Shown one piece after another: positions 18,946-26,979 of a DNA stretch of 64,000 bases; the stretch's first letter is position 1; the number at the start of each line of letters is the position of its first letter. This DNA is from Brevundimonas sp. SGAir0440 (lineage in GTDB: Bacteria; Pseudomonadota; Alphaproteobacteria; Caulobacterales; Caulobacteraceae). The notes beneath the pieces are model-generated. The model ran no database searches. It saw nothing but the letters and a program-made list of their open reading frames with translations, and was not told where the DNA came from. A program made the position numbers and the translations under genes. The stretch is taken from positions 1,054,001 through 1,118,000 of the forward strand of contig NZ_CP039435.1 of assembly GCF_005484585.1 (NCBI RefSeq). The letters run 5' to 3'.

Positions 18946-19627
18946 GAAGTTAGAAAAGATAACCGATAGGGCTGGTCGCCGATATCACGACGCCTGCGGG
19001 GCCGCGCACGGGCTGGACCTGATCGGCGAGCGCTGGGCCCTGCTGGTGATCCGCGAACTGATGATGGGCCCGCGCCGGTTCGGCGATCTGCGAAAGGATC
19101 TGCACGGCATTTCCGCGAATGTGCTGACCCAGCGACTGGAGGGGCTGGAGGCTTCGGGCATCGTGACCCGCCGCAAACTGCCGCCGCCCGCCTCGGTCCA
19201 GGTCTATGAGCTGACGCCCTGGGGATACGAGATCAAGCCGGTCTTCATGGTGCTGGGCGGCTGGGCGGCGCGCTCGCCTCGTCACGACCCGACCCTGCCG
19301 ATCAGCGCGGTGTCGATCATGCAGTCGTTCGAGACGATGTTCGATCCGGCCCTGGCCGGAGACGCCGCGATGACCGTCGGCTTCGTCTTCGGTGACGAAC
19401 CCTTCGTCGTTCAGATCGAAAAGGGGACGATCACGACCCGCCGCGGCCCCACGGACGCCGCCGACGTCGTCCTGACGACCCAACCGCCGCTGGTCGCCGC
19501 CTGCGTCTACGGCAAGGTCCCGCCCGCCGCCTTCGAGGCCGACGGCCTGATGACCCTGACCGGCGACCGTGCCGTCTTCGACCGCTTCGTCGGCTTCTTC
19601 AACCTGCCGGAGAAGGCGCCGGTCTGA
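18944..19627 (+). CDS. HxlR-family winged-helix regulator with C-terminal SCP2-like domain
   Basis: 227 aa. Residues about 15-105 form an HxlR wHTH: HDACGAAHGLDLIGERWALL, then MGPRRFGDLRKDLHGISANV and LTQRLEGLEASGIVTR. Classic HxlR proteins stop near 110-130 aa. Here a second domain (about 120-222) with FVVQIEKGTITTRRGP and ADVVLTTQPPLVAACVYGK resembles an SCP2 sterol-carrier fold, a likely ligand-sensing module. It is divergent from the VOC-SRPBCC-VOC-GST-DUF1428 operon and probably controls it. Confidence 0.88.
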   Translation: MKLEKITDRAGRRYHDACGAAHGLDLIGERWALLVIRELMMGPRRFGDLRKDLHGISANVLTQRLEGLEASGIVTRRKLPPPASVQVYELTPWGYEIKPVFMVLGGWAARSPRHDPTLPISAVSIMQSFETMFDPALAGDAAMTVGFVFGDEPFVVQIEKGTITTRRGPTDAADVVLTTQPPLVAACVYGKVPPAAFEADGLMTLTGDRAVFDRFVGFFNLPEKAPV

Positions 19628-19631
19628 GGTT

Positions 19632-19841
19632 TCAGGCCAGCATGTCCAGCAGGGTTCCGGTCATGTCGTCGGCGGTGCGCAGAACGGCGGCGTTGGCGCT
19701 GAAGGCGGTCTTGGCCTGGATCCGCTCCACGGTTTCCTCGGCGAGATTGTCCAGCGGCGCGGCGGCGGTGCGGCGTGCGCTGGTGTCGAACCGGTTCTGC
19801 GCGGTCGTCATTCCGGCGGCGGCGATAGAAAGCGCTTGCAT
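19632..19841 (-). CDS. Mini flagellar rod/hook-like protein
   Basis: 69 aa. The N-terminus MQALSIAAAGMTTAQNRFD resembles the N-terminal helix of axial proteins such as FlgC/FlgE. The C-terminus (QAKTAFSANAAVLRTADDM then LLDMLA) resembles their C-terminal helix. The two lie together with almost nothing in between, instead of flanking the usual 60-300 residue core. GGAG lies 8 bases before the ATG. Such short basal-body-rod-domain proteins occur in Caulobacteraceae. No other flagellar gene is nearby and there is no recognisable sigma-54 promoter, so whether it is exported is open. Confidence 0.7.
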   Translation of the reverse strand: MQALSIAAAGMTTAQNRFDTSARRTAAAPLDNLAEETVERIQAKTAFSANAAVLRTADDMTGTLLDMLA

Positions 19842-19971
19842 GGCGAAGCTCCGGACGCGGTGGGTTCGATCGCCAGACTGCGTCTTTCAGGTCAACGTCG
19901 CCTGAAGGAACAGGGTGAACGGCGTTTTCCGCCCCGCTTGCGCCCTTATTGATGTATAGAGCGCCATCATT

Positions 19972-20022
19972 CGCCCGGCCTGAGGTCTGACCTCGGCCGG
20001 GCGCGGTCGTTTCGGCGACCGC
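19972..20022 (+). promoter_or_regulatory. Two tandem hairpins in the leader of the DEAD-box helicase gene
   Basis: Hairpin 1 (19972-20003) pairs cgcccggcc-tgaggt with acctc-ggccgggcg around a 3-base loop, with one bulged base. Hairpin 2 (20003-20022) is a perfect 7-bp stem (gcggtcg with cgaccgc) around tttcgg. They end 25 bases before the start codon and lack a long T-run. A structured leader substrate for autoregulation of an RNA helicase is possible; attenuation by the first stem is an alternative. Confidence 0.45.
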
Positions 20023-20047
20023 CCTTGTCCGTTGTCCCAGGTTTCCT

Positions 20048-21946
20048 ATGCCCTTTCCCGCCGTCCATCCCGCGCTCGACCGCGCCCTGATCAACAAGGG
20101 CTACGCCGAACCCACTCCGGTACAGGCCGCCGTGCTGGAGGCGGAGCATGCGGATCGCGACCTGCTGGTTTCGGCCCAGACGGGTTCGGGCAAGACCGTC
20201 GCCTTCGGTCTGGCCGCTGCGCCGACCCTGCTGGGCGACAAGCCGATCTTCGGCCCCGGCGGCGCGCCGCTGTGCCTGGCCATCGCGCCGACGCGGGAAC
20301 TGGCCATGCAGGTCGCCGCCGAGCTGCAATGGCTGTACGCCGACGCCGGCGCCAAGATCGCCACCTGCGTCGGCGGCATGGATGCGCGCCGTGAAGCCCG
20401 CGCGCTCGGCTTCGGCGTCCACATCGTCGTCGGAACGCCCGGCCGTCTGAAGGACCATATCGACCGGGGCAATCTGGACCTGTCCGAGCTGAAGGTCGCC
20501 GTCCTCGATGAGGCCGACGAGATGCTGGACATGGGCTTCCGCGAAGACCTGGAGCACATCCTGGATCAGGCGCCGGCCGAACGCCGCACCCTGCTGTTCT
20601 CGGCGACCATCGCGCGCGACATCGCCACCCTGGCCAAACGCTATCAGAAGGACGCGGTCCGCATCGACGCGACCGACAAGACGCGCCAGCACGCCGACAT
20701 CGAATACCGCGCCTATCGCATCGCGCCCAACGAGATCGAGCACGCGGTGGTCAACACCCTGCGCTGGTTCGAGGCGCCGCGCGCCATGGTCTTCTGCTCG
20801 ACCCGCGACAGCGTGCGTCACCTGCAGTCGTCGCTGCTGGAGCGCGGCTTCTCTTCCGTCAGTCTGTCGGGCGAAATGGGTCAGCGCGAGCGTACCGATG
20901 CGCTTCAGTCGCTGCGTGACGGCCGCGCCCGCGTCTGCGTCGCCACCGACGTGGCCGCGCGCGGTCTGGACCTGCCGGACCTGGGTCTGGTCATTCACGC
21001 CGAATTGCCGATGAACCGCGCCGGCCTGCTGCACCGCTCGGGCCGAACGGGCCGGGCGGGCAAGAAGGGCATCTCGGTCATGCTGGTCCCGCATTCGCGT
21101 CGTCGCAAGGCCGAGCGGCTGATGGACGAGGCCGGCATCGACGCCGTCTGGACCGGCGCCCCGACCTTCGACGAAATCCGCAAGGCCGACGAGGACCGTC
21201 TGCTGTCGCCGTCGCACTTCGAGGCCGAGGTCTCCGACGAGGACATGGTCGTCGCCAAGCGGATGATCGCCGAACGCACGCCCGACGAGATCGCCGCCGC
21301 ACTGGTGCGTCTGCTGCGCAAGGAGCAGCCGGCGCCGGAAGAACTGTCCGATCCGGGTTCGGATCGCGGTCCGGCCAAGCGCGACCGCATGGTCCGCAAC
21401 GATGACGGCACGACGGCCCAACCCTGGCCTGGCGAGCGTCTGGGCGCCGACGACGTGGTCTGGTTCCGTCTGGACGTGGGCCGCAACAAGAACGCCGACC
21501 CGAAATGGCTGATCCCGCTGATCTGCCGTATCGGCGGCATTTCAAAGCCTCAGATTGGCGCCATCCGCACCTTCCCCGAAGAGACGCGGTTCGAGGTCGC
21601 CAAGACCCACGAGAAGACCTTCCGCGAAGCCGTCGCCGCCTCCAAGGACGAGGTGAAGATCACCCCGTCGGAAGCCCCGACGCCCGGCTCGATGAAGGCC
21701 AGCCGCTTCGCCGGCAAGCCGCGCGAGGATGGCGATCGCCCCTTCAAGAAGACCCCCTACAAGCGCGCCGACGGCGGCGAGGGCGACGCCCGCCCGCCGT
21801 TCAAGAAGAAGCCCTGGGCGCCGAAGAACGATGGCGGCGCCAACCCGCGCTCGAACGCCTCGGGCGACAAGCCCTATGCCAAGAAGTCCTTCAAGGCCAA
21901 GCCGGGCTTCAAGAAGGACGGCTTCAAGGGCAAGCCCAAGGGCTGA
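20048..21946 (+). CDS. DEAD-box ATP-dependent RNA helicase with DbpA-type RNA-binding domain
   Basis: 632 aa. All helicase motifs are present: Q-motif near PTPVQAAVLE, AQTGSGKT, PTRELA, TPGR, DEADEMLD, SAT, ATDVAARGLDLP and HRSGRTGRAG (core about 1-375). A DbpA RNA-binding domain (about 455-535: WFRLDVGRNKNADPKWLIPL, GAIRTFPEETRFEV) follows. The tail (540-632) is rich in Lys, Arg, Gly and Pro and probably disordered. DbpA/CsdA-type helicases act in 50S assembly and cold adaptation. The structured leader upstream hints at post-transcriptional control. Confidence 0.92.
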   Translation: MPFPAVHPALDRALINKGYAEPTPVQAAVLEAEHADRDLLVSAQTGSGKTVAFGLAAAPTLLGDKPIFGPGGAPLCLAIAPTRELAMQVAAELQWLYADAGAKIATCVGGMDARREARALGFGVHIVVGTPGRLKDHIDRGNLDLSELKVAVLDEADEMLDMGFREDLEHILDQAPAERRTLLFSATIARDIATLAKRYQKDAVRIDATDKTRQHADIEYRAYRIAPNEIEHAVVNTLRWFEAPRAMVFCSTRDSVRHLQSSLLERGFSSVSLSGEMGQRERTDALQSLRDGRARVCVATDVAARGLDLPDLGLVIHAELPMNRAGLLHRSGRTGRAGKKGISVMLVPHSRRRKAERLMDEAGIDAVWTGAPTFDEIRKADEDRLLSPSHFEAEVSDEDMVVAKRMIAERTPDEIAAALVRLLRKEQPAPEELSDPGSDRGPAKRDRMVRNDDGTTAQPWPGERLGADDVVWFRLDVGRNKNADPKWLIPLICRIGGISKPQIGAIRTFPEETRFEVAKTHEKTFREAVAASKDEVKITPSEAPTPGSMKASRFAGKPREDGDRPFKKTPYKRADGGEGDARPPFKKKPWAPKNDGGANPRSNASGDKPYAKKSFKAKPGFKKDGFKGKPKG

Positions 21947-21993
21947 TCTTGCGGGCACTTGCCTGATCGTGGGCGGAGGCGCACCCTCCGCCC

Positions 21994-22317
21994 ATGAGCA
22001 CGCCGTCCGCACCTGAGGGCCGTTACGCCTCGTTCGAGGCCTTCTATCCCTATTACATCCACGAGCATTCCAACCGGACGTGCCGGCGCATCCACGTCGT
22101 CGGCACCTTTCTGGTGATCTCGGCCTTCGTCGCCTTCGTGGCGACGCGGAACGCCTGGTGGCTGCTGGCCATGCCGCTGCTGGGCTACGGCTTCGCCTGG
22201 GTGGGGCATTTCTTCTTCGAAAAGAACCGGCCCGCGACCTTCAAATATCCGCTGTGGAGCCTGATGGGCGACTTTCGCCTGTTCTTCGAGACGGTGACGG
22301 GCAAGCGTCGCTTCTAA
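21994..22317 (+). CDS. DUF962/Mpo1-like membrane protein
   Basis: 107 aa. The family start is visible (YASFEAFYPYYIHEHSN then RRIHVVGTF), with conserved His residues in HEHSN and RRIHVVG. Two hydrophobic helices follow (about 36-50 and 54-70), then VGHFFFEKNRPATFKYPLWS. Fungal Mpo1 is an Fe(II)-dependent dioxygenase of 2-hydroxy fatty acids that uses such His residues. The bacterial members are uncharacterised, so only the family call is firm. Confidence 0.85.
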   Translation: MSTPSAPEGRYASFEAFYPYYIHEHSNRTCRRIHVVGTFLVISAFVAFVATRNAWWLLAMPLLGYGFAWVGHFFFEKNRPATFKYPLWSLMGDFRLFFETVTGKRRF

Positions 22318-22400
22318 GCCCCCTTTTCAAGCTGCACGGTTCGGCGAAACGGATTAACCTCCGCCTGCGGCATGGCGCCGCTGCTGCTGGAGGGAGCACC

Positions 22401-23291
22401 ATGAAATCCATCGCCGTCATCGCCGCTGCGTCCGTGCTACTCGCCCCTGGCGTCAGCCTGGCCCAGAAGAGCGCGGCCAAGCCTGACTTCACCCTGGACC
22501 CCAATTACGGTTCGGTGCGGCTGGAGACCGGCTTCACGCCCGATCCCTGGACCAAATCCATCCTCGCGGGCGGCTCGATCGCCGCCTCGGCCGCGCAGTC
22601 GGGCTGCGAGGGCAAGGTCAGCGCCGCGCCTGACCTGCAACTGAACTTCGAAGCCGGGGATCTGGACCTGACCATCAAGGCGGTCGCCAGCGAGGACACG
22701 ACGCTGCTGGTCAACAGCCCCGGCGGCCGCTGGTATTGCGACGACGACAGCGGCGGCGACCTGGACCCGATGGTGACCATCTCCAATCCCGAGAGCGGTC
22801 GCTACGATATCTGGCTGGGCACCTATAACGACAACATGGTCCAGTCGACGCTGCAGATCAGCGAACTGGGCGGCACCGACACGACGGCGGGCGCGGCGCC
22901 CAACATCGACCTTGAGCCCAACTACGGCACGGCCAATCTGCGCGGCGGCTTCACGCCCGACCCCTGGACCAAGTCGATCCTGGCCGGCGGCTCCTCGCCC
23001 GCCTCGGCCGCCAAGTCAGGCTGCGAAGGCTCGGTCAGCTCGGCCCCCGACCTCCAGATCTTCTTCGAGCCGGGCGACGCCGATCTGACCTTCCGCGTGC
23101 GCGCATCGGAAGACACGACCCTGCTGATCAATACGCCGAACGGCCGCTTCTATTGCGACGACGACGGCGCCGGCGGCGTCGATCCCAAGGTGACGATCAC
23201 CAATCCGCAGAGCGGCCGCTACGACATCTGGGTCGGCACCTATAACGGCTCGATGGTGCAGTCGACGCTGGAAGTGTCCGAACTGGACTGA
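22401..23291 (+). CDS. Secreted protein with two tandem PPC-like domains
   Basis: 296 aa, signal peptide ending VSLAQ. Residues about 31-158 and 164-296 are near-identical repeats. Each begins DPNYGS or EPNYGT, then GFTPDPWTKSILAGGS, SGCEG, DTTLL, a Cys-Asp-rich turn (YCDDDSGGDLDP or YCDDDGAGGVDP), SGRYDIW and STLxxSEL. The second half of each repeat resembles the pre-peptidase C-terminal (PPC) beta-sandwich; the Asp clusters may bind calcium and the paired Cys may form a disulfide. No catalytic domain accompanies them. The start ATG follows an AGGGAG site. Function unknown. Confidence 0.72.
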   Translation: MKSIAVIAAASVLLAPGVSLAQKSAAKPDFTLDPNYGSVRLETGFTPDPWTKSILAGGSIAASAAQSGCEGKVSAAPDLQLNFEAGDLDLTIKAVASEDTTLLVNSPGGRWYCDDDSGGDLDPMVTISNPESGRYDIWLGTYNDNMVQSTLQISELGGTDTTAGAAPNIDLEPNYGTANLRGGFTPDPWTKSILAGGSSPASAAKSGCEGSVSSAPDLQIFFEPGDADLTFRVRASEDTTLLINTPNGRFYCDDDGAGGVDPKVTITNPQSGRYDIWVGTYNGSMVQSTLEVSELD

Positions 23292-23313
23292 TCGGCGCAA
23301 GGCTGCAGACACG

Positions 23314-23351
23314 AAAACGCCGGCTGACCTTCGCGGTCAGCCGGCGTTTTT
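23314..23351. terminator. Bidirectional Rho-independent terminator between convergent genes
   Basis: A perfect 16-bp stem (23314-23329 with 23335-23350) closes a 5-base loop, with A-run and T-run flanks on either side. It serves both the PPC-like gene (+) and the 3D-domain gene (-). Confidence 0.93.
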
Positions 23352-23365
23352 CATGATCGGCCGGA

Positions 23366-23923
23366 TCAGTTGGAAGCGGTGGTCCAGGCCGGGGGGCAAC
23401 CGTCGAAATCGCCGGCGTCCACGATGGTCAGGGTGCGCATGTTCAGGCGCTGCGCCTGGTTCATCGAGCCGCGACCGGTGCCGGTATACAGGTCGATCTT
23501 CTGGCCCTTGATCGCGCCGCCGGTGTCGGAGGCGTACCAGTAGCCGTCGTGGATGGAACCGTCGGCCAGACGCATGCCGACCGTTTCGCGGATGAACAGC
23601 TTGGTGCGGCGCGGGATCACGCGGGGATCGACCGCGACGGTGCGCATGGCGATTGGACGGCAACCCAGCGAATCGTTGCCCGTCGCGCCGCCGCCGCCTG
23701 CGTGATAGAGGCGCGCCGACGCGCGCCAGTCGGGATCGGAGGCCATCAGCTCGGCCTGTTCGGCGTTCAGGGCGGTCTCGACTTCATCGGAACCGACGAT
23801 GGCGGCAGGGGTTTCAGTCCTGACTTGATCCGCCGCTACGACGTCATTGTAGGGGACAGGCCCGCTCGTCACAGACGATACGGCAGCCCAAAGCATGGCG
23901 ATAGCAGCGGAGGCGCCGATCAT
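23366..23923 (-). CDS. 3D-domain exported protein (lytic-transglycosylase-like beta-barrel)
   Basis: 185 aa. An N-terminal hydrophobic segment acts as signal or anchor but has no basic residues before it. The 3D domain (about 90-185) carries the three conserved Asp: VAVDPRVIPRRTKLFI, ASDTGGAIKGQKIDLY. The fold is the MltA/RlpA-like double-psi barrel used in cell-wall lytic enzymes. An in-frame TGA lies four codons upstream of the ATG, so the weak signal sequence is not a start-site error. A Gly/Ala-rich linker precedes the domain. Confidence 0.82.
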   Translation of the reverse strand: MIGASAAIAMLWAAVSSVTSGPVPYNDVVAADQVRTETPAAIVGSDEVETALNAEQAELMASDPDWRASARLYHAGGGGATGNDSLGCRPIAMRTVAVDPRVIPRRTKLFIRETVGMRLADGSIHDGYWYASDTGGAIKGQKIDLYTGTGRGSMNQAQRLNMRTLTIVDAGDFDGCPPAWTTASN

Positions 23924-24109
23924 GAGTTTCGCTCAGGAGACACCGGCTCCCAACGCCGCCGGCGCTGGCCTTGTCGCGTTAACCTGTGGCGGAAAAGTGG
24001 CGAAACCCGCCTTGGCGCCGGCTGTTACGATTTGTTTCTAGGTTAACGCCCTGTTTTGCATAATCTATTTATCCCCAGCCTTCGCGCTCAGGGACGACGC
24101 CTTTGGGCG

Positions 24110-24778
24110 TCAGAACTTGAAGTTCAGGCCCGCCTGAAGCACCGGCAGGACCTTGTAATCATCGGCCTCGGCCTGAATTTCACGCTCTTCCTGATCCAGA
24201 CGCGCACGGAAGGTGGGATCGTTCGACAAGGTCCCGCCGCGGGCGTCCAGATTCACTTGCGGCGCATCGCCAAAGGCCGCGCCGGCCAGAAGGCGGAAGC
24301 CCAGCCGTCCGCCCCGCGTGAAGGTGTTGTCATAGCCCAGGCCGACGAAGGGCGTGGTGCTTTCCAGGTCGATGCGGCCGGTCAACGTCCCGACCTGGGC
24401 CGGAGTGAAGGTCGCGCCGCCGACATTGACGTTTCCGGTGGGCGTCGCATCCAGATCGACCTTGCGATCGCCGAAATAGGCCCCGCCCGAGATCAGGAAG
24501 CCGTTGCGGAACGGGTGAACGTCCACGAAGGCGCCCGGCGACTTGAAGTCGATCTTGGCGTCGTAATCGATGCCCTTGTAGGTCTGGTCCCGATCCCATT
24601 TCAGCACGTCATAGCCGCCGCGCAGCACCACGACCGGGCTGAGCGCAAACTGGGCCTGAAGGCCGGCGCCCGGCGTGCCGACCTGGGCGCCGACGGCGAA
24701 ACGGCCGTCGGCCTGCGCCAGGGCCGAAGTGGCGGGCAGGGCGGTCGCGATGACGGCGGCGATCAGCAGGGTCTTCAT
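24110..24778 (-). CDS. Outer-membrane beta-barrel protein
   Basis: 222 aa. A clear signal peptide (cleavage after TSALAQ) is followed by alternating amphipathic strands with aromatic girdles (SPVVVLRGGYDVLKWD, FLISGGAYFGD, TPFVGLGYDN) and a C-terminal LNFKF ending in Phe. These are hallmarks of a small eight-stranded OmpA/OmpW-like barrel. No periplasmic domain is present. A short helical stretch of charged residues (about 190-205) precedes the last strand. Substrate or role cannot be inferred. Confidence 0.78.
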   Translation of the reverse strand: MKTLLIAAVIATALPATSALAQADGRFAVGAQVGTPGAGLQAQFALSPVVVLRGGYDVLKWDRDQTYKGIDYDAKIDFKSPGAFVDVHPFRNGFLISGGAYFGDRKVDLDATPTGNVNVGGATFTPAQVGTLTGRIDLESTTPFVGLGYDNTFTRGGRLGFRLLAGAAFGDAPQVNLDARGGTLSNDPTFRARLDQEEREIQAEADDYKVLPVLQAGLNFKF

Positions 24779-24839
24779 GGCGTACAGGTCCGAAACGGAA
24801 GGGTTCTCTTAACCTTGCCGGCCAGCTCTGAAGATTGGG

Positions 24840-25871
24840 TTACGCCGCCCAGTCTCCGGGCGCCGTGTCGCGCCTCGCCTCGGCCTCACGCACAGCCTCT
24901 ACCGCTCGGTCCAGCACCTCGAGCCCGGCGCCCGGCTTGATCGCCTCGACCGTCAGAATGCGACGGAACGCCCGCGCGCCTGGCCGGCCGTGCATCAGGC
25001 CCAGCATATGCCGCGCCATGGCAGGCAGGGCGACGCCCTCTTCCAGGCGCGCGGCCATATAGGGCCGATAGCGCTCCAGCGCGACGAAGGCGTCGGTGTC
25101 CTCGACCGGCTCGCCATACAGGCGACGATCCGCCTGACCCAGAATCGCCGGCTCGTGATAGGCGGCGCGGCCCAGCATGACCCCGTCCAGCTTCACGCCG
25201 TCGATCTCGGCCAGATGCGCCTCGGCCGCGTCCATCGACGCGATGCCGCCATTGATCGAGATGTTCAGATGCGGTCGCTCACGCTTCAGCCGGCGCACCA
25301 GATCATAGTCCAGCGGCGGCACGTCGCGGTTCTCCTTGGGCGACAACCCCTTCAGCCAGGCCTTGCGCGCATGGACGACGAAGACCTCGATCCCGACGGC
25401 GGCGCAGGCGTCCACCGTGGCGAACAGACTGACGACCGGATCCTGATCGTCCACGCCGATGCGGCATTTGACCGTCGCGGGCACGCTGACGGCCCCCTTG
25501 ATCGCCGCCATACAGTCGGCCACCAACTCGGGCTCGCGCATCAGGCAGGCGCCGAACCGACCCGACTGCACCCGGTCCGACGGGCAGCCGACGTTCAGAT
25601 TGATCTCGTCATAGCCGAACGCCTCTCCGACCTTGGCGGCCTCGGCCAACTGCGCCGGGTCCGATCCGCCCAGCTGCAAGGCCACCGGATGCTCCAGCGC
25701 ATCGAACCCCAGCAGCCGCTCACGATCCCCATGCAACACCGCCGGCGCCGTCACCATCTCGGTATAAAGCAGCGCCTTGGTCGTCAACGCCCTGTGGAAC
25801 GCCCGGCAATGCCGATCGGTCCAGTCCATCATCGGGGCGATGGACAACGTGCGGGAGACGTTCAACGACAT
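24840..25871 (-). CDS. dusA: tRNA-dihydrouridine(20/20a) synthase DusA
   Basis: 343 aa. It is an FMN TIM barrel with the DusA signature at the N-terminus (LSIAPMMDWTDRHCRAFHR), NLNVGCPSDRVQSG and catalytic C109 in RFGACLM. ARKAWLKGLSPKENR and SINGGI follow, which separate DusA from DusB/C. The enzyme reduces U20/U20a in the tRNA D-loop using NADPH. The gene appears monocistronic. Confidence 0.93.
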   Translation of the reverse strand: MSLNVSRTLSIAPMMDWTDRHCRAFHRALTTKALLYTEMVTAPAVLHGDRERLLGFDALEHPVALQLGGSDPAQLAEAAKVGEAFGYDEINLNVGCPSDRVQSGRFGACLMREPELVADCMAAIKGAVSVPATVKCRIGVDDQDPVVSLFATVDACAAVGIEVFVVHARKAWLKGLSPKENRDVPPLDYDLVRRLKRERPHLNISINGGIASMDAAEAHLAEIDGVKLDGVMLGRAAYHEPAILGQADRRLYGEPVEDTDAFVALERYRPYMAARLEEGVALPAMARHMLGLMHGRPGARAFRRILTVEAIKPGAGLEVLDRAVEAVREAEARRDTAPGDWAA

Positions 25872-26029
25872 GGATACGGTTTGACCGGCGATGCAGGGCG
25901 ACTGCGGCTGCCCATACGCGATTTCGGCCCCTGCGTGAAATCAGCGAGGTCCCTCGTGTGAAAAGCGGGACGCCAATTCGGCCGGATAGGCGCCCCGCCC
26001 CGGATCGCGCGGGATGTCCTCGCCTAGGC

Positions 26030-26908
26030 CTAGCGACGGACGCGCAGTTCCAGTTCGCCGATGCGGCGGCTCAGATAGGCCGTGTCCTCGGAGGAGGGGC
26101 TGGTGCGGGTGTAGGCGGCGTCCAGGCGGGCGAGGTCGCCGGCCTCGACGCGGATGTCGGCGGCCTCGGTGCGGCTGACGGCGCCCGAGCGTTCGGCGGC
26201 GGTCAGGGCGGTTTCCAGGTTCGCCAGACGGGTGCGGGCGGGCAGGTTGGCGGGCGGCGTCTGTCCGGCCGGGCCGTCGCCGACGCGCAGATCCAGAGCG
26301 TCCAGACGCGCGTCCAGATCGGCGCGCTCGCTGGCGCTGATGGAGCCGTCGGCGCTGTAGCGGCTCTCGAGCTGGATCAGGGCCTGATAGTCCGACTTCA
26401 GGCGTGTCGCCTCGGTGCGGGTGATGCGGCGCGCGGTCACGGCGGCGTTGACCCGGGTCTCGAAGTCCGCACGGCCTTGGGCGACGGTGTCCATGTCGGC
26501 ATAGCCCGAGGCGCCGGCTTCCAGCGTCTGGGTCAGGGCGGTGTAGCGGGCGTTCAGATCGGCGCGCTCCTGGGCCGAGATGCCGCCGACGGCATATTGG
26601 TTCTCCAGATCGACCAGGGCCGAATAGTCGGCGCGCAGCCGGGTCGCCGCCGAGGCGGAGACGCTTCCGGCGCGCACGCTGGCGTCCACGCGGGTCGAGA
26701 ACTGGCTTTGGCCGTCACGTAGCGGACGGCCGCCGCGCAGCCAGGCCTGATCCATGGCCGACAGACCCAGACGATCGCCGAACAGGGCGCCCACGACCGC
26801 ACCCAGCCGATCCTGGGTCGTCGAAGGATATTGCGTCTGAGCGACGGCCGCGCCGCCCGCGAGGGTCAGGGCGGTGGTGGCGATCAGGGCGAGGCGGGCG
26901 TTGCGCAT
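26030..26908 (-). CDS. Periplasmic helical-repeat protein of unknown function
   Basis: 292 aa with signal peptide ending AAVAQ. After a leader region (about 25-65), three related units of about 70 residues follow. Each contains a pattern like R-x-x-x-A-x-V-x-x-x-x-I-S/T-R/x-x-E/A-A-T/D-R/I-L-x-x-D-Y, then a Tyr and I-S-x-x-E-R-A-D-L-x-A-R. Examples are ISAQERADLNARY, ISASERADLDARL and ITRTEATRLKSDYQAL. The repeats are helical and charged. I recognise no named domain. It starts 71 bases after the yjf-like operon's last gene (same strand), so distal cotranscription is possible. Confidence 0.6.
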   Translation of the reverse strand: MRNARLALIATTALTLAGGAAVAQTQYPSTTQDRLGAVVGALFGDRLGLSAMDQAWLRGGRPLRDGQSQFSTRVDASVRAGSVSASAATRLRADYSALVDLENQYAVGGISAQERADLNARYTALTQTLEAGASGYADMDTVAQGRADFETRVNAAVTARRITRTEATRLKSDYQALIQLESRYSADGSISASERADLDARLDALDLRVGDGPAGQTPPANLPARTRLANLETALTAAERSGAVSRTEAADIRVEAGDLARLDAAYTRTSPSSEDTAYLSRRIGELELRVRR

Positions 26909-26979
26909 GGGGAGGCTTCTTGTCGGTTGATGTCAGCCGACAAAACGGCGGTCGTCCGGCTTGGTTGCCTGCCGGCGTC

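Noticed and set aside
24065..24080. TTATCCCC similar to a DnaA box
   Set aside because: One copy with a mismatch and no cluster; no replication context.
22354..24814. Single TTAACC or GTTAAC half-sites at 22354, 23979, 24042 and 24809
   Set aside because: None has a second half at 7-base spacing, so they were not called CtrA boxes.
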